NCBI GenBank assembly: GCA_035544835.1
Contig: DASZZV010000122.1
Coordinates: forward strand, 1-31,628
Length of the DNA stretch: 31,628 nt
Direction: 5' to 3'
Origin: DASZZV01 sp035544835
GTDB taxonomy: Bacteria > Acidobacteriota > Thermoanaerobaculia > Gp7-AA8
Shown: positions 8,594 to 16,768 of the stretch, one piece after another
Layout: every line of letters begins with the position of its first letter
How positions within the stretch are numbered: the first letter of the stretch is position 1
Made by a program: the position numbers and the translations under genes
The notes under the pieces: generated by a model
The model's database searches: none
Told to the model about the DNA's origin: nothing
What the model saw: the letters and a program-made list of their open reading frames with translations, nothing else

Positions 8594-9457
8594 TTAACGC
8601 GAGGCGTGGGAGGGTGAGCCCATGGCCAGATCATCAGCCTGACCAGATTCGTCTCGGCGACTCGTGGGAAACGGTCCAGCAAAACAGATTTCCCAGAGAC
8701 GCTTGATACCTGCAAGCCGCGGCTCGGGGTCGCCGGCATCGTAAAAAACCTCTTTGGTATCGGCGAAACGCAATAGCCGCGAACGACTCAGAGCCAGCTG
8801 CGTACCGTGACACAGGATCGCTTCCCGTTTCGCCTCGAGGTCATCCGGTGACAACGCGATCTCGTAGAGTCGTCGGTCCTCATTCGGGACTCCGTGCGTC
8901 ACGTAGGTAAGCACGTCGAACGTAGAGTGATCGTCTGCGACCATCGTTTCGACCGACCTGGCAACCATTCGATGATCGCCGTGAAGATCACAGTTCGACG
9001 GTGAGACGATCAGATCGGGTGCAAAGCCGCGGACGTGCGGTTTGAGCGAGCGCAGAAGCTCAGAAGGGCCCAACTGGCGCAGGCGATTGTCGGGCAAACC
9101 CAGGAATCGAATGTCCCCTTCGCAGACGCCGAGGATCTTCAGCGCTGCGACCGCCTCGAGCCTTCGGCGTGTGCCCCAGCGTTTGCGGTCATCCTCGCCT
9201 ACCCGCCAGCGGCGTTCCAGGTATCGTTGGGGCCAGTGGTTGTACTCACCGTCGGTTGCGAAGACGACCCGCACGGCCGCTCCGGCGCCCAGGGCCCGAC
9301 GGATCAGCCCTCCCCCAGCCAGCGACTCGTCGTCGGGATGAGGGGCGATCAGCAGGACGCGTTTCCAGGGAAAGGGCACAATGTTCTCCGGTCGAACGTT
9401 GGAGATCGACGCCAGAGAGTAGTGAAAGATCGGCACGGAGGCAAATTGATGAGGCAT
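8594..9457 (-). CDS. PIG-L/LmbE family deacetylase
   Basis: This 287-residue protein belongs to the zinc-dependent N-acetylglucosaminyl deacetylase-like superfamily (PIG-L, LmbE, MshB, BshB). The metal and catalytic motif APHPDDE is at 38-44 and the downstream HGDH (in CDLHGDHRMV) supplies the third ligand. Family members remove an acetyl group from GlcNAc-containing lipids, low-molecular-weight thiols or antibiotics. The substrate here is unknown. No signal peptide is clear, so it is probably cytosolic. The ATG at 9457 gives about 25 residues before the Rossmann-like core, so the true start could be slightly later. It lies downstream of the discoidin/glycosidase gene on the same strand, with a repeat between them. 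Confidence 0.92.
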   Translation of the reverse strand: MPHQFASVPIFHYSLASISNVRPENIVPFPWKRVLLIAPHPDDESLAGGGLIRRALGAGAAVRVVFATDGEYNHWPQRYLERRWRVGEDDRKRWGTRRRLEAVAALKILGVCEGDIRFLGLPDNRLRQLGPSELLRSLKPHVRGFAPDLIVSPSNCDLHGDHRMVARSVETMVADDHSTFDVLTYVTHGVPNEDRRLYEIALSPDDLEAKREAILCHGTQLALSRSRLLRFADTKEVFYDAGDPEPRLAGIKRLWEICFAGPFPTSRRDESGQADDLAMGSPSHASR

Positions 9458-9499
9458 ATCGAGAATTGGGAATAATTGTGAGAATGGAGAGAAGCATTG

Positions 9500-9546
9500 C
9501 CCCCTCCTGTGGGGAAGGAGCCATGCGGCCTGGATGCCGCCACTCC
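9500..9546 (+). repeat. REP-like repeat, copy D (diverged)
   Basis: GTGGGGAAGGAGCCATGCGG followed by CCTGGATGCCGCCACTCC shares the GGATGCCGCCACTCC end with copies A-C. It is flanked by AGAATTGGGAA (about 9462) and TTCTCAATTCTCAATTCG (9557-9574), which form a looser outer inverted repeat. It separates the PIG-L gene from the secreted glycosidase-like gene. Confidence 0.65.
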
Positions 9547-9556
9547 ATTCCCTTTC

Positions 9557-11611
9557 TCAATTCTCAATTCGCCTGATCACCGAGATCGAATGAGCGGGCG
9601 CTCGGATGATGTCACGGGCGTGAAACTGGCGTGGGGCATGATCGGGATCGGGATAGCCGTTCTCCCCTCGGGCGCGCCATCGATAATCCTGCCGCGAGAA
9701 CTGATCGACGGTGAAATCTACGAGCGGCGTACTGCCAAATCTGGCGTGAATCACCGCATCGTGTGATCCCTTATTGATGATCAGCAGTGCCCAGGTACGA
9801 TCGGGCCGGCGAACCGCAAATAGCGAAAGCTCGCGCGATCCTCCACTCACGGCGTACAACTCGTGCCTCCCACTCCCTTCGAGCCAGACGTCGTTGAGCA
9901 GCCGCGCCGCATGATACGCAGCGAGCGCGTAACGGATGTGATGATCGTCATCGGAGAGAAAGAGCATCAGATTTCCATACGTCGGGCAGAGAAGCTCGTG
10001 GATGAGCACATCGGGTTCGAGACCGTAGAAGTAGGCAGCTGAGCCTCCGCTGCTCAAGAACTGTGCGACGAACTCAGTGTTGAACAGGGCAGCCTCCATG
10101 TCGACGTCCGGCCGGCCGGCGTAAGACGAATAGCCGTATTCAGTCGCGTACCAGGGAATCGTCTGCGGAACCCCTTCGGCGCGCCATCGACCGAGAACCC
10201 TGCGCAGGATCCCGGGTGCCTCGCTCAATTGCGGAGCGGTCGAGGTACAGAGGTTGTCGAACGGGTACCACTCGAAGGAGAAGAAGGAGAAATCGCGCAG
10301 TCGATCACGCGCCCGGAGAGCCCGAATGAAGCGCCCCATCCAGGCCGTCTCACCCTGCTCGTCAGGCCAGTGATCGACGGAATCCACAGTGCTCTGAAGC
10401 GACGGACCACCGGTGAGCACATCGGGATCAGCCGCCTGCAGCGCCTCACTCCACTTCAGAAATAGATAGGAGTAGTCCTCGGGCGACATCATCTGCCCGT
10501 CCGGTTCTTCGCCGATCTCGAACTGCCGCACGCCATAGTCTCGCGCCCGCAGGTAGCAGACCTCAGCGGCGGCGTCTTCCGGAGTCCCATAGAGAACGGC
10601 CACCGGAAGGAGTGGCGGAAGACTGCGGGTCAGGCCGCTACGGACGATCAAATCGAGGCCCGGCTGCTCCAGCGTCGTGTCGATGTCGATGGCGCGATGC
10701 CAGGGATCAGTGGATGAAACCCAGATGATCGATTGCGACCGACGGGCGGCAGCGTGACGAACCAGATCGTGTTGGTACTCATCGAAGACGGAGACTTCGG
10801 TTACGGCAAACCCGGCGCGGTCGCGAGCGTCGGTCGATATTCGCGTAGAAGTGTGAGAGGAACGTACCATCAGTATCCGAATATGACGCGCCTGGTGATC
10901 GCCGAGACGCACCCGTGTCCGGCCTCCTCGCGCACCAATCACGCGCCCCTTCCGGAAGTCGGACCATTGGCCGTCGGCCGGCTCATCGATCGCGTCCGGG
11001 CCGGTCCAGTATTGAATGACGAAATCGACCGCATATGGATCGGCCCATTGAATGTCGATCGCAGTAACGGTCCTCCGCTTCGCCAGGTCGACGACCAGCC
11101 ACTGCGGGCGGTCGTCGAGATACGGACTACTCTTCCAGAAGGTCGATCGATCGCCATCATCGATTCGAGACCAGGAATCGTCGTGCATCTGATCGATGGT
11201 GTTTCCCCTTCTCGGCAACCTGTAGCCGAATGAGCGCTCGATAGGTGCTTCGATCACGCTCGATGAGATCCAGTAACCTTCGTTCTCAGTCGGATCGCTG
11301 AAGGTTCCCCTTGGGTTCCAGTGCCATGCTTCGCCACAGAGCTCCGTCGCCAGCCGGTACGAGATCGGTTGAAATCCAGCCGACAGCATTGCCTCGACAT
11401 TGTCAGGACTGAAGATGCCAGGGGTCTGACCTCGCTCGTGTGCGTCCACCGTGGCGCCAACGGCTTCCCGCGGGTCGAACGAGGCCACCGGCGCGGCCGT
11501 GTCGATCACCGCTTCAACGGCACCGAGGACGGCGTGAGCCAAAAGCATCAGCACAGCCGCTGTCGGCACAATGCGGTGGAGAAACTCACGACGGTCTTCC
11601 GAGTCTGTCAT
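9557..11611 (-). CDS. Secreted discoidin-domain protein with glycosidase-like fold
   Basis: The protein has about 684 residues. It starts with a twin-arginine-like leader (DRREFLHR then a hydrophobic stretch ending HAVLGA), so it is probably exported by Tat. Residues about 130-275 look like an F5/8 type C (discoidin) carbohydrate-binding domain, with QWLVVDLAKRRTVTAIDIQW and an RHIRIL motif. The C-terminal 400 residues look like a clan GH-A (GH39/GH79-like) TIM barrel. Candidate catalytic residues are in FEIGEEPDGQ (acid/base) and WYATEYGYSS (nucleophile). The usual Asn before the acid/base Glu is replaced by Glu, so activity is uncertain. The ATG at 11611 lies inside a GTCATCCTGAGC repeat. 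A TTG three codons upstream is the alternative. Export and polysaccharide binding are inferred. Confidence 0.8.
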   Translation of the reverse strand: MTDSEDRREFLHRIVPTAAVLMLLAHAVLGAVEAVIDTAAPVASFDPREAVGATVDAHERGQTPGIFSPDNVEAMLSAGFQPISYRLATELCGEAWHWNPRGTFSDPTENEGYWISSSVIEAPIERSFGYRLPRRGNTIDQMHDDSWSRIDDGDRSTFWKSSPYLDDRPQWLVVDLAKRRTVTAIDIQWADPYAVDFVIQYWTGPDAIDEPADGQWSDFRKGRVIGARGGRTRVRLGDHQARHIRILMVRSSHTSTRISTDARDRAGFAVTEVSVFDEYQHDLVRHAAARRSQSIIWVSSTDPWHRAIDIDTTLEQPGLDLIVRSGLTRSLPPLLPVAVLYGTPEDAAAEVCYLRARDYGVRQFEIGEEPDGQMMSPEDYSYLFLKWSEALQAADPDVLTGGPSLQSTVDSVDHWPDEQGETAWMGRFIRALRARDRLRDFSFFSFEWYPFDNLCTSTAPQLSEAPGILRRVLGRWRAEGVPQTIPWYATEYGYSSYAGRPDVDMEAALFNTEFVAQFLSSGGSAAYFYGLEPDVLIHELLCPTYGNLMLFLSDDDHHIRYALAAYHAARLLNDVWLEGSGRHELYAVSGGSRELSLFAVRRPDRTWALLIINKGSHDAVIHARFGSTPLVDFTVDQFSRQDYRWRARGENGYPDPDHAPRQFHARDIIRAPAHSISVIRRIEN

Positions 11612-11618
11612 CCTGAGC
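11607..11618. repeat. GTCATCCTGAGC repeat fragment at a start codon
   Basis: The 12-mer GTCATCCTGAGC is also found at 11662-11673 in the hairpin repeat. Read on the minus strand it supplies the ATG and the AGG just before it for the discoidin/glycosidase gene. Either a repeat inserted at the 5' end of the gene and now provides the start, or the true start is further in. Confidence 0.55.
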
Positions 11619-11658
11619 AAGGTACGACGCTGCGTCGCCGATGAGGGAAAGAAACGTG

Positions 11659-11758
11659 CTTGTCATCCTGAGCCGCCGCGGCGAAGGATCTCCAGCGGCA
11701 GGATCTGAATTCAGATCGCTATATCTTGAGATCCTTCGCTGCGGCTCAGGATGACAAG
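11659..11758. repeat. Hairpin-forming GTCATCCTGAGC inverted repeat
   Basis: The left arm (11659-11691, beginning CTTGTCATCCTGAGCCG) pairs with the right arm (11728-11758, ending GCTCAGGATGACAAG) around about 36 nt that contain a small CTGAATTCAG palindrome. It has no reading frame. This is a miniature palindromic element in the divergent region between the discoidin/glycosidase gene and the copper ATPase. Confidence 0.85.
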
Positions 11759-11800
11759 CTCGGTAAAGCCGCTTAAATACTGGAAGTTTCTTAGAAGCGA
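11730..11800 (+). repeat. Dispersed intergenic repeat, copy 2
   Basis: It shares GATCC.TCGCTGCGGCTC.GG, then TAAATAC.GG.AGTTTCTTAGAAGC with 69-140. The sequence just after it, ACGAGGCGTCGTTGATGAGA (11808-11827), recurs with a 3-nt insertion at about 14972-14994, upstream of a response regulator. The unit may therefore be larger and mosaic. Confidence 0.75.
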
Positions 11801-11865
11801 AATAGTACGAGGCGTCGTTGATGAGATAGAAAGAGAGCCGGACGCGCCGATTTTAGGCCTGCCTC

Positions 11866-14487
11866 ATGTCTGCGGCAATGATTGTGCACATCGCTTTCGT
11901 CATGGAACCACAAAAGAAGGAAGCAGCCATTCTCGATCCCGTCTGCGGAATGACCGTCACTCCAGCAGGCGCCGCCGGATCCTCGGTTTTCGAGGAAAGG
12001 ACCTACTTCTTTTGTTCGCCTGGTTGCAAGCAGAAGTTCGATACCGAACCTTCAAAGTTTGTGAAGCCCACGTCCGTCGCCGAGACAGGAAAAGTCAAAG
12101 ATCCGGTCTGCGGAATGATGATCGACCCCAAGGGAGCGGCCGGATCATCGAAGTACAAAAACCAGACGATCTTCTTCTGCTCACCCGGCTGCAAATCAAA
12201 GTTCGATGCTGCGCCTGAGGAGTTCCTCGCCGACAAAGTTGTCGCGGCTGCTCCGAAAGCCGCGGCCTACATCTGCCCGATGGATCCGGAGATTCGGCAA
12301 AATTCACCAGGCGCCTGTCCGAAGTGTGGGATGGCACTCGAAGCGGAGACGATGCCGGTCGCAGCGAACCGAGTCGAGTGGACCTGTCCGATGCATCCCG
12401 AGATCGTCCGCGACGCGCCCGGCTCCTGCCCGATCTGCGGCATGGCCCTCGAGCAGCGAACCGTGACCGTCGAGAAAGAGAACCCGGAGCTGATCGACAT
12501 GACGCGGCGTTTCGTCGTCAGCACCCTGCTAACCGTCCCACTGCTGATCCTCGTCATGGGGCGAGGTTTACCGGGACTGAGAGCCCTCGATCCTCTGATG
12601 TCGTCATCACGCGGAGCATGGATCGAGTTGATCCTCTCCACCCCGGTTGTGCTCTGGGGTGGCTGGCCATTCTTTGTTCGCGGAGTCAACTCGATACGCA
12701 CGCGTTACCTCAACATGTTCACGCTCATCGCGCTTGGCGTCTTCGTCGCCTACACCTACAGCCTCGTGGCCACGATCGATCCGGGAATCTTTCCGCCAGC
12801 CTTCCGCGCAATGGGCCGCGTGGGCGTTTATTACGAAGCCGCAGCGGCGATCATTACGCTCGTGCTCCTCGGGCAGGTCATGGAACTGCGGGCCCGAAGT
12901 CGCACCGGGGCAGCGATCCGTGCACTCCTGCAACTGGCGCCAAAAACGGCGCGCCTGGTCGAGAACGGTGGCGAGCGCGATGTGCCGCTGGAGTCCGTTG
13001 TAAAGGGAAATATCCTGCGAGTCCGGCCAGGTGAGAAAGTTCCGGTGGATGGAATCGTCACCGAGGGAGCGAGTAGCGTCGATGAGTCGATGATGACCGG
13101 CGAGTCCCTTCCCGTAGAGAAAAAGACGGGCGATCGGGTCATTGGAGCGACTGTAAACGGGCGTGGCTCGTTACTCATACGCGCCGAGCACGTCGGAAGC
13201 GAAACGTTGCTTTCGCAGATCGTGAAGATGGTCTCAGAAGCACAACGGAGCCGCGCCCCGATTCAGAAGCTGGCCGATCGTGTCGCCGCGATTTTTGTAC
13301 CCACCGTCATCGCCATCTCTCTGCTCACCTTCGTACTCTGGGCCATCTTCGGCCCTTCACCGCGAATGGCCTATGCGCTGGTCAACGCCGTAGCTGTCCT
13401 CATCATCGCCTGTCCCTGCGCGCTCGGCCTGGCCACTCCGATGTCGATCATGGTAGCCAGCGGCAGAGGCGCCGGCGCCGGAGTGCTTTACAAGAACGCC
13501 GAAGCGATCGAGACGATGCGCAACGTGACGACTCTGGTGCTCGACAAGACTGGAACCTTGACGGAGGGCAAGCCGGAGCTCGTCAGCGTCGCGGCATTGG
13601 ATGGCAATTCAGAAACCGATGTGCTCCGGTACGCGGCTGCGGTGGAGCGCGGCAGCGAACATCCACTTGCTACCGCGATTCTCAGCGGGGCAGAGAAACG
13701 AGGAATCGACATTTCCAGGGCCGCAGTGAAAGACTTCGCTTCCATTACCGGCAAGGGCATCACGGGGACGGTAGACGGTCGTCGTGCCGCACTCGGGAAC
13801 AGCGCGCTGCTCACCGATATGAAAATCGAGGAAGCGTCGGTGAACGCAGAAGCGGAACGGCTGCGAGGTGAAGGACAGACGGTGATGTATGTAGTGCTCG
13901 ATGGGCGGATTGCCGGCATTCTCGGTGTCGCCGATCCGATCAAGGAGAGCACCCCGGAAGCGATTCGCGAACTTCGCGCCGACGGGCTGGCCATCGCCAT
14001 GCTGACAGGAGACAGCCGGACCACGGCTGAGGCCGTGGCGAAACGATTGGGGATCGATCAGGTGATCGCCGAGGTGCTGCCGGATCAGAAGGCCGAGGCG
14101 ATCAAGCGTCTGCAGTCCGAAGGGAAGATCGTGGCCATGGCCGGGGATGGAATCAACGACGCGCCGGCGTTGGCCCAGGCCGAAGTCGGAATCGCCATGG
14201 GGACGGGGACCGACGTGGCCATGGAGAGCGCCGGGATCACCCTGGTCAAAGGGGACCTGCGCGGAATCGTGCGTGCTCGCCGGCTCAGCACGGCCACGAT
14301 GCGAAACATCCGGCAGAACCTTTTCTTCGCCTTTATCTACAACATGGTGGGAGTGCCGATCGCGGCGGGCATTCTCTATCCGTTTTTCGGCATCCTGCTC
14401 AGCCCCATGATCGCGGCGGCGGCGATGAGTTTTAGTTCCGTCTCGGTGATTTCCAACGCATTACGACTTAAGAGGGTCAAGCTGTAA
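11866..14487 (+). CDS. copA: Copper-type P1B-ATPase with tandem YHS and tandem HMBD domains
   Basis: This 873-residue P1B-type ATPase should pump Cu(+) out of the cytoplasm using ATP. The core has the CPC metal motif (ACPCALGLATP), the TGES actuator motif, the phosphorylation site DKTGT, an HP dipeptide (SEHPLA) and GDGINDAP, so it looks complete. The N-terminus is unusual. It has two YHS domains (about 22-65 and 77-120, each DPVCGM...FFCSPGCK..F), then two heavy-metal-binding domains (YICPMDPEI..CPKCGMALE and WTCPMHPEI..CPICGMALE), and no GMTCxxC HMA domain. The start could be the ATG at 11902 (MEPQKKEA). Neither start has a strong ribosome binding site. It is transcribed alone, divergent from the discoidin/glycosidase gene and convergent with a response regulator 26 nt away. 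Confidence 0.95.
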   Translation: MSAAMIVHIAFVMEPQKKEAAILDPVCGMTVTPAGAAGSSVFEERTYFFCSPGCKQKFDTEPSKFVKPTSVAETGKVKDPVCGMMIDPKGAAGSSKYKNQTIFFCSPGCKSKFDAAPEEFLADKVVAAAPKAAAYICPMDPEIRQNSPGACPKCGMALEAETMPVAANRVEWTCPMHPEIVRDAPGSCPICGMALEQRTVTVEKENPELIDMTRRFVVSTLLTVPLLILVMGRGLPGLRALDPLMSSSRGAWIELILSTPVVLWGGWPFFVRGVNSIRTRYLNMFTLIALGVFVAYTYSLVATIDPGIFPPAFRAMGRVGVYYEAAAAIITLVLLGQVMELRARSRTGAAIRALLQLAPKTARLVENGGERDVPLESVVKGNILRVRPGEKVPVDGIVTEGASSVDESMMTGESLPVEKKTGDRVIGATVNGRGSLLIRAEHVGSETLLSQIVKMVSEAQRSRAPIQKLADRVAAIFVPTVIAISLLTFVLWAIFGPSPRMAYALVNAVAVLIIACPCALGLATPMSIMVASGRGAGAGVLYKNAEAIETMRNVTTLVLDKTGTLTEGKPELVSVAALDGNSETDVLRYAAAVERGSEHPLATAILSGAEKRGIDISRAAVKDFASITGKGITGTVDGRRAALGNSALLTDMKIEEASVNAEAERLRGEGQTVMYVVLDGRIAGILGVADPIKESTPEAIRELRADGLAIAMLTGDSRTTAEAVAKRLGIDQVIAEVLPDQKAEAIKRLQSEGKIVAMAGDGINDAPALAQAEVGIAMGTGTDVAMESAGITLVKGDLRGIVRARRLSTATMRNIRQNLFFAFIYNMVGVPIAAGILYPFFGILLSPMIAAAAMSFSSVSVISNALRLKRVKL

Positions 14488-14513
14488 GGCTCGCCGCCAT
14501 ACAGCCATGTCGA

Positions 14514-14942
14514 TCAGACCGAGATCTCGAGTTGCTCATCCTGGAGCACACGCCGCATGGCTACGCAGTCACTGACCAGACCACCGAGCTCCTGGATGTC
14601 GAACGGCTTGGAGATAACGGCCTGAACGATGTCTGCACTCACGCGCAGATCGGCCGACTCCGCGTAGGCCGTCATGATGATCACGATCGGGCGTTCATCG
14701 CTGGGCATTTTCCGATCGCTCAGCTTCTCGACGACACCGATTCCATCGAGACGAGGCATCATCAGGTCCAGTAGCATTACGGAATAGATGGTGGTCTCGA
14801 GCCGGTCCAGCGCGGCCAATCCATCGGGAGCCGTGTCGCAGGCCAGGTTGTAGCGCGACAGCACCCGTGCGACCATCGTTCGGATCGGCTCTTCGTCATC
14901 CACAATTAAAACGTCTTTGCGAATGAGGCCGTCTGCGTTCAT
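14514..14942 (-). CDS. Single-domain response regulator
   Basis: This 142-residue protein is a lone CheY-like receiver. It has the acidic pair Asp15/Asp16, phospho-acceptor Asp59 (LLDLMMP), Thr91 and Lys112 (SKPF). With no output domain it probably works by phosphotransfer or protein contact. The ATG at 14942 is chosen because GGGAGAG lies 4-10 nt upstream. An in-frame TTG at 14954 is less likely. No kinase is adjacent on the same strand. The nearest are at 15.5 and 17.7 kb. It is convergent with the copper ATPase. Confidence 0.93.
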   Translation of the reverse strand: MNADGLIRKDVLIVDDEEPIRTMVARVLSRYNLACDTAPDGLAALDRLETTIYSVMLLDLMMPRLDGIGVVEKLSDRKMPSDERPIVIIMTAYAESADLRVSADIVQAVISKPFDIQELGGLVSDCVAMRRVLQDEQLEISV

Positions 14943-15155
14943 GTACTCTCCCAACCGACCCCGTATCTTGAACGAGGCGACTTCGTTGATGAGAGACGTA
15001 CGCGCGGTTCAGGCCGCCAGACATCAAGCAAGCGATTTTCAAACCTTGCAAAATTCCGGCCCAGGATCAACGGCAAAGAAACGAGTTACGGCTACCGCAA
15101 ACCGAGGGCTGAATTTTACAGCCCCCCGCAACGAAGAGACCGCTTGAAAGAAGGC

Positions 15156-15188
15156 AAAAAAGAAAGGGACAGGATTTCTCCTGTCCCT
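15156..15188 (-). terminator. Rho-independent terminator of the cold-shock gene
   Basis: On the minus strand AGGGACAGGA and TCCTGTCCCT form a perfect 10-bp stem around a GAAA tetraloop, followed by TTCTTTTTT. The stem starts 23 nt past the cold-shock stop codon. This is the clearest intrinsic terminator in the window. Confidence 0.95.
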
Positions 15189-15210
15189 CTCAAAGTATGT
15201 CTGCGGATCG

Positions 15211-15414
15211 TTAGATCACGGAAACATTCGAAGCCTGAAGGCCCTTGGGGCCGCGGACGACGTCGAATTCGACGTTCGATCCTTCAGGAAGCGACTTGAA
15301 TCCGCTCGACTGAATCGCCGAGAAGTGAACGAACACGTCCTCGCCAGCCTGAGTCGTGATGAAGCCGAAGCCCTTGGCGTCGTTGAACCACTTTACGCTA
15401 CCGGTTTGTCTCAT
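15211..15414 (-). CDS. csp: Cold-shock domain protein
   Basis: This is a 67-residue single cold-shock (OB-fold) domain. It has the RNA-binding motifs KGFGFIT (RNP1) and DVFVHFSAI (RNP2), and the normal family length. It binds single-stranded RNA and DNA, acting as an RNA chaperone. The ATG at 15414 has a strong AAAGGAG six to ten nt upstream. A longer frame extends upstream but lacks family similarity. The mRNA ends at a strong terminator just downstream. The leader between 15415 and about 15520 is long, as is usual for this family, but no specific cold box was identified. Confidence 0.97.
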   Translation of the reverse strand: MRQTGSVKWFNDAKGFGFITTQAGEDVFVHFSAIQSSGFKSLPEGSNVEFDVVRGPKGLQASNVSVI

Positions 15415-15547
15415 TTGGAATCTCCTTTCTGTGCTGCCGTGTCGGAGATTCTGAACAAGAATTCTTCTTCTCTGGCTTGGCAAATCACTACGTTGATGAC
15501 TGCCGCAACGGAGGTAGGTACCCTTTAATTCCAGAATTGATAAAAAT

Positions 15548-16768
15548 TTATTGGGGGGCGTTTCTCTGCTGAACCCCTCGCCTCGGCCAGACCGTATCGA
15601 ACCGTACCTGACCTCCGCTCGACTCGACCGACACCTCGCCGCCATGAGCGTGGAGTATCTGCTCGACGATAAAAAGCCCCAGACCCACTCCCCTGCTTCG
15701 AGTGTTACTGGCCTGGCCTCCGTGGAACGCCCGGAACATCGATTCCATCACGTCCGGAGGAAGCTCCGATGCAGTATTGATGACCGCCAATCTGGCCACG
15801 TCGTCGTCGCCGCTCAGATCTACCTCAATGGTAGTCCCAGGCAGGCTGTAATCGAGAGCGTTGCTGACGAGATTCGAGACCACCTGCGCGATCCGGTCGC
15901 CATCCCAACCGCCTCTGGTATCACCTTCGGCCGTGAAATGGATGGTCCGGCGCGGATTGGCGATCTGCAGCTCCTGCACGACCTTTTCGCAGACAGCTCG
16001 CATGTCGATCGTCTGCCTGCGGCTCAAGGGAAGCCCACCGCTGAAACGTGATCTCGTGAAATCCAGCAGGTCGGTGATCATTCGATTCATTCGAGTGGCG
16101 CTCGAGATAATCTGCATCGCCAGAGGCTGCACATCGCCGGGATCATGGCCGATGACAATGGCCTCGGCGCTGAGCTTGATGGCCGTAAGCGGAGTGCGGA
16201 GATCGTGGCCCAGAATCCCCATCATCTTCTCGCGCTCTTCGGCCAGTTGCACCGCCTCCAAGAGTTGTGCGACACGGGCGGCGTCGCTGTCCTGTTCCTC
16301 CAACTCGTAGGCAATGAGCGTCGCCAGCAACTCGAAGATCGCGAAATTATGCTCGGAGAGCTGGGCGGCCGGGAGGGGGTCGAGCGCACACAAGGTGCCG
16401 AAGTAACTCCCGTCCCGCCGGTTGAGTGGTACGGCGATGTAGCTCTCGATCCCGTAAATTCTGCGCGCCGGGGAGTCGCGAAAGCGGGGATCCTCACTGG
16501 CCGATGTGATCAGGAGTGGCGCGACCGCGCCACGGACGGTGTTTCAATATGTGGTGACAAGCTCGAGCTGATCGCCCACCTTCAGACCAAAGCCGCAGTC
16601 ATCCAGCACGGCGCAGGCGGTCCAGCTATCGTCGGTGATCCGCGCCACCAGGGCGAGCCGAAGACCCGTGGACTTGGTCAAAAGGTGAAGGATGGTATCG
16701 ATGGCCGTCAGCCGCGAAATGGCGGCGAGGTCCCTGGAGATTTCATCAACTCCAGTCTGCAAGGCCAT
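15548..16768 (-). CDS. GAF-domain sensor histidine kinase with in-frame UGA (candidate selenoprotein)
   Basis: Read through one TGA at 16546-16544, this frame gives a 406-residue kinase. It has an N-terminal GAF sensor (about 1-150), HisKA with phospho-acceptor His188 (ILGHDLRTPL), and HATPase_c with an N box (NLVSNALDY) near 300 and a GVGLGLFIV G box. The frame is unbroken on both sides of the TGA: GDQLELVTTY-[TGA]-NTVRGAV...YGIESYIAVPL...FGTLCALDP. The TGA is codon 75 and falls where related GAF kinases have the Cys of a TTIC/TTLC motif. A hairpin with a GGTC loop begins 10 nt after it. The start ATG overlaps the upstream response regulator by 23 nt, implying translational coupling. Alternatives are a recent nonsense mutation or a sequencing error, after which 281 residues could start at a TTG (16393). 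Selenocysteine is an inference, strengthened by the similar case at 30838-31191. Confidence 0.75.
16516..16546 (-). promoter_or_regulatory. Candidate bacterial SECIS element in the histidine kinase mRNA
   Basis: After the TGA (16546-16544), nucleotides 11-17 (GTGGCGC) pair perfectly with 22-28 (GCGCCAC) and close a GGTC tetraloop at 18-21 (16526-16523). Bacterial SECIS elements lie directly after the UGA inside the coding region. The E. coli fdhF element has a GGUC apical loop 18 nt after its UGA, and here the gap is 17 nt. The loop and its flanking pairs, GCGGTCGC, are identical in the candidate at 31124-31155. Confidence 0.72.

Noticed and set aside
16222..16497. A frameshift as the cause of the broken histidine kinase
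   Set aside because: The frame before the TGA (16768-16547) and after it (16543-15548) is the same, and GAF residues continue without a shift. Only one codon is at issue.
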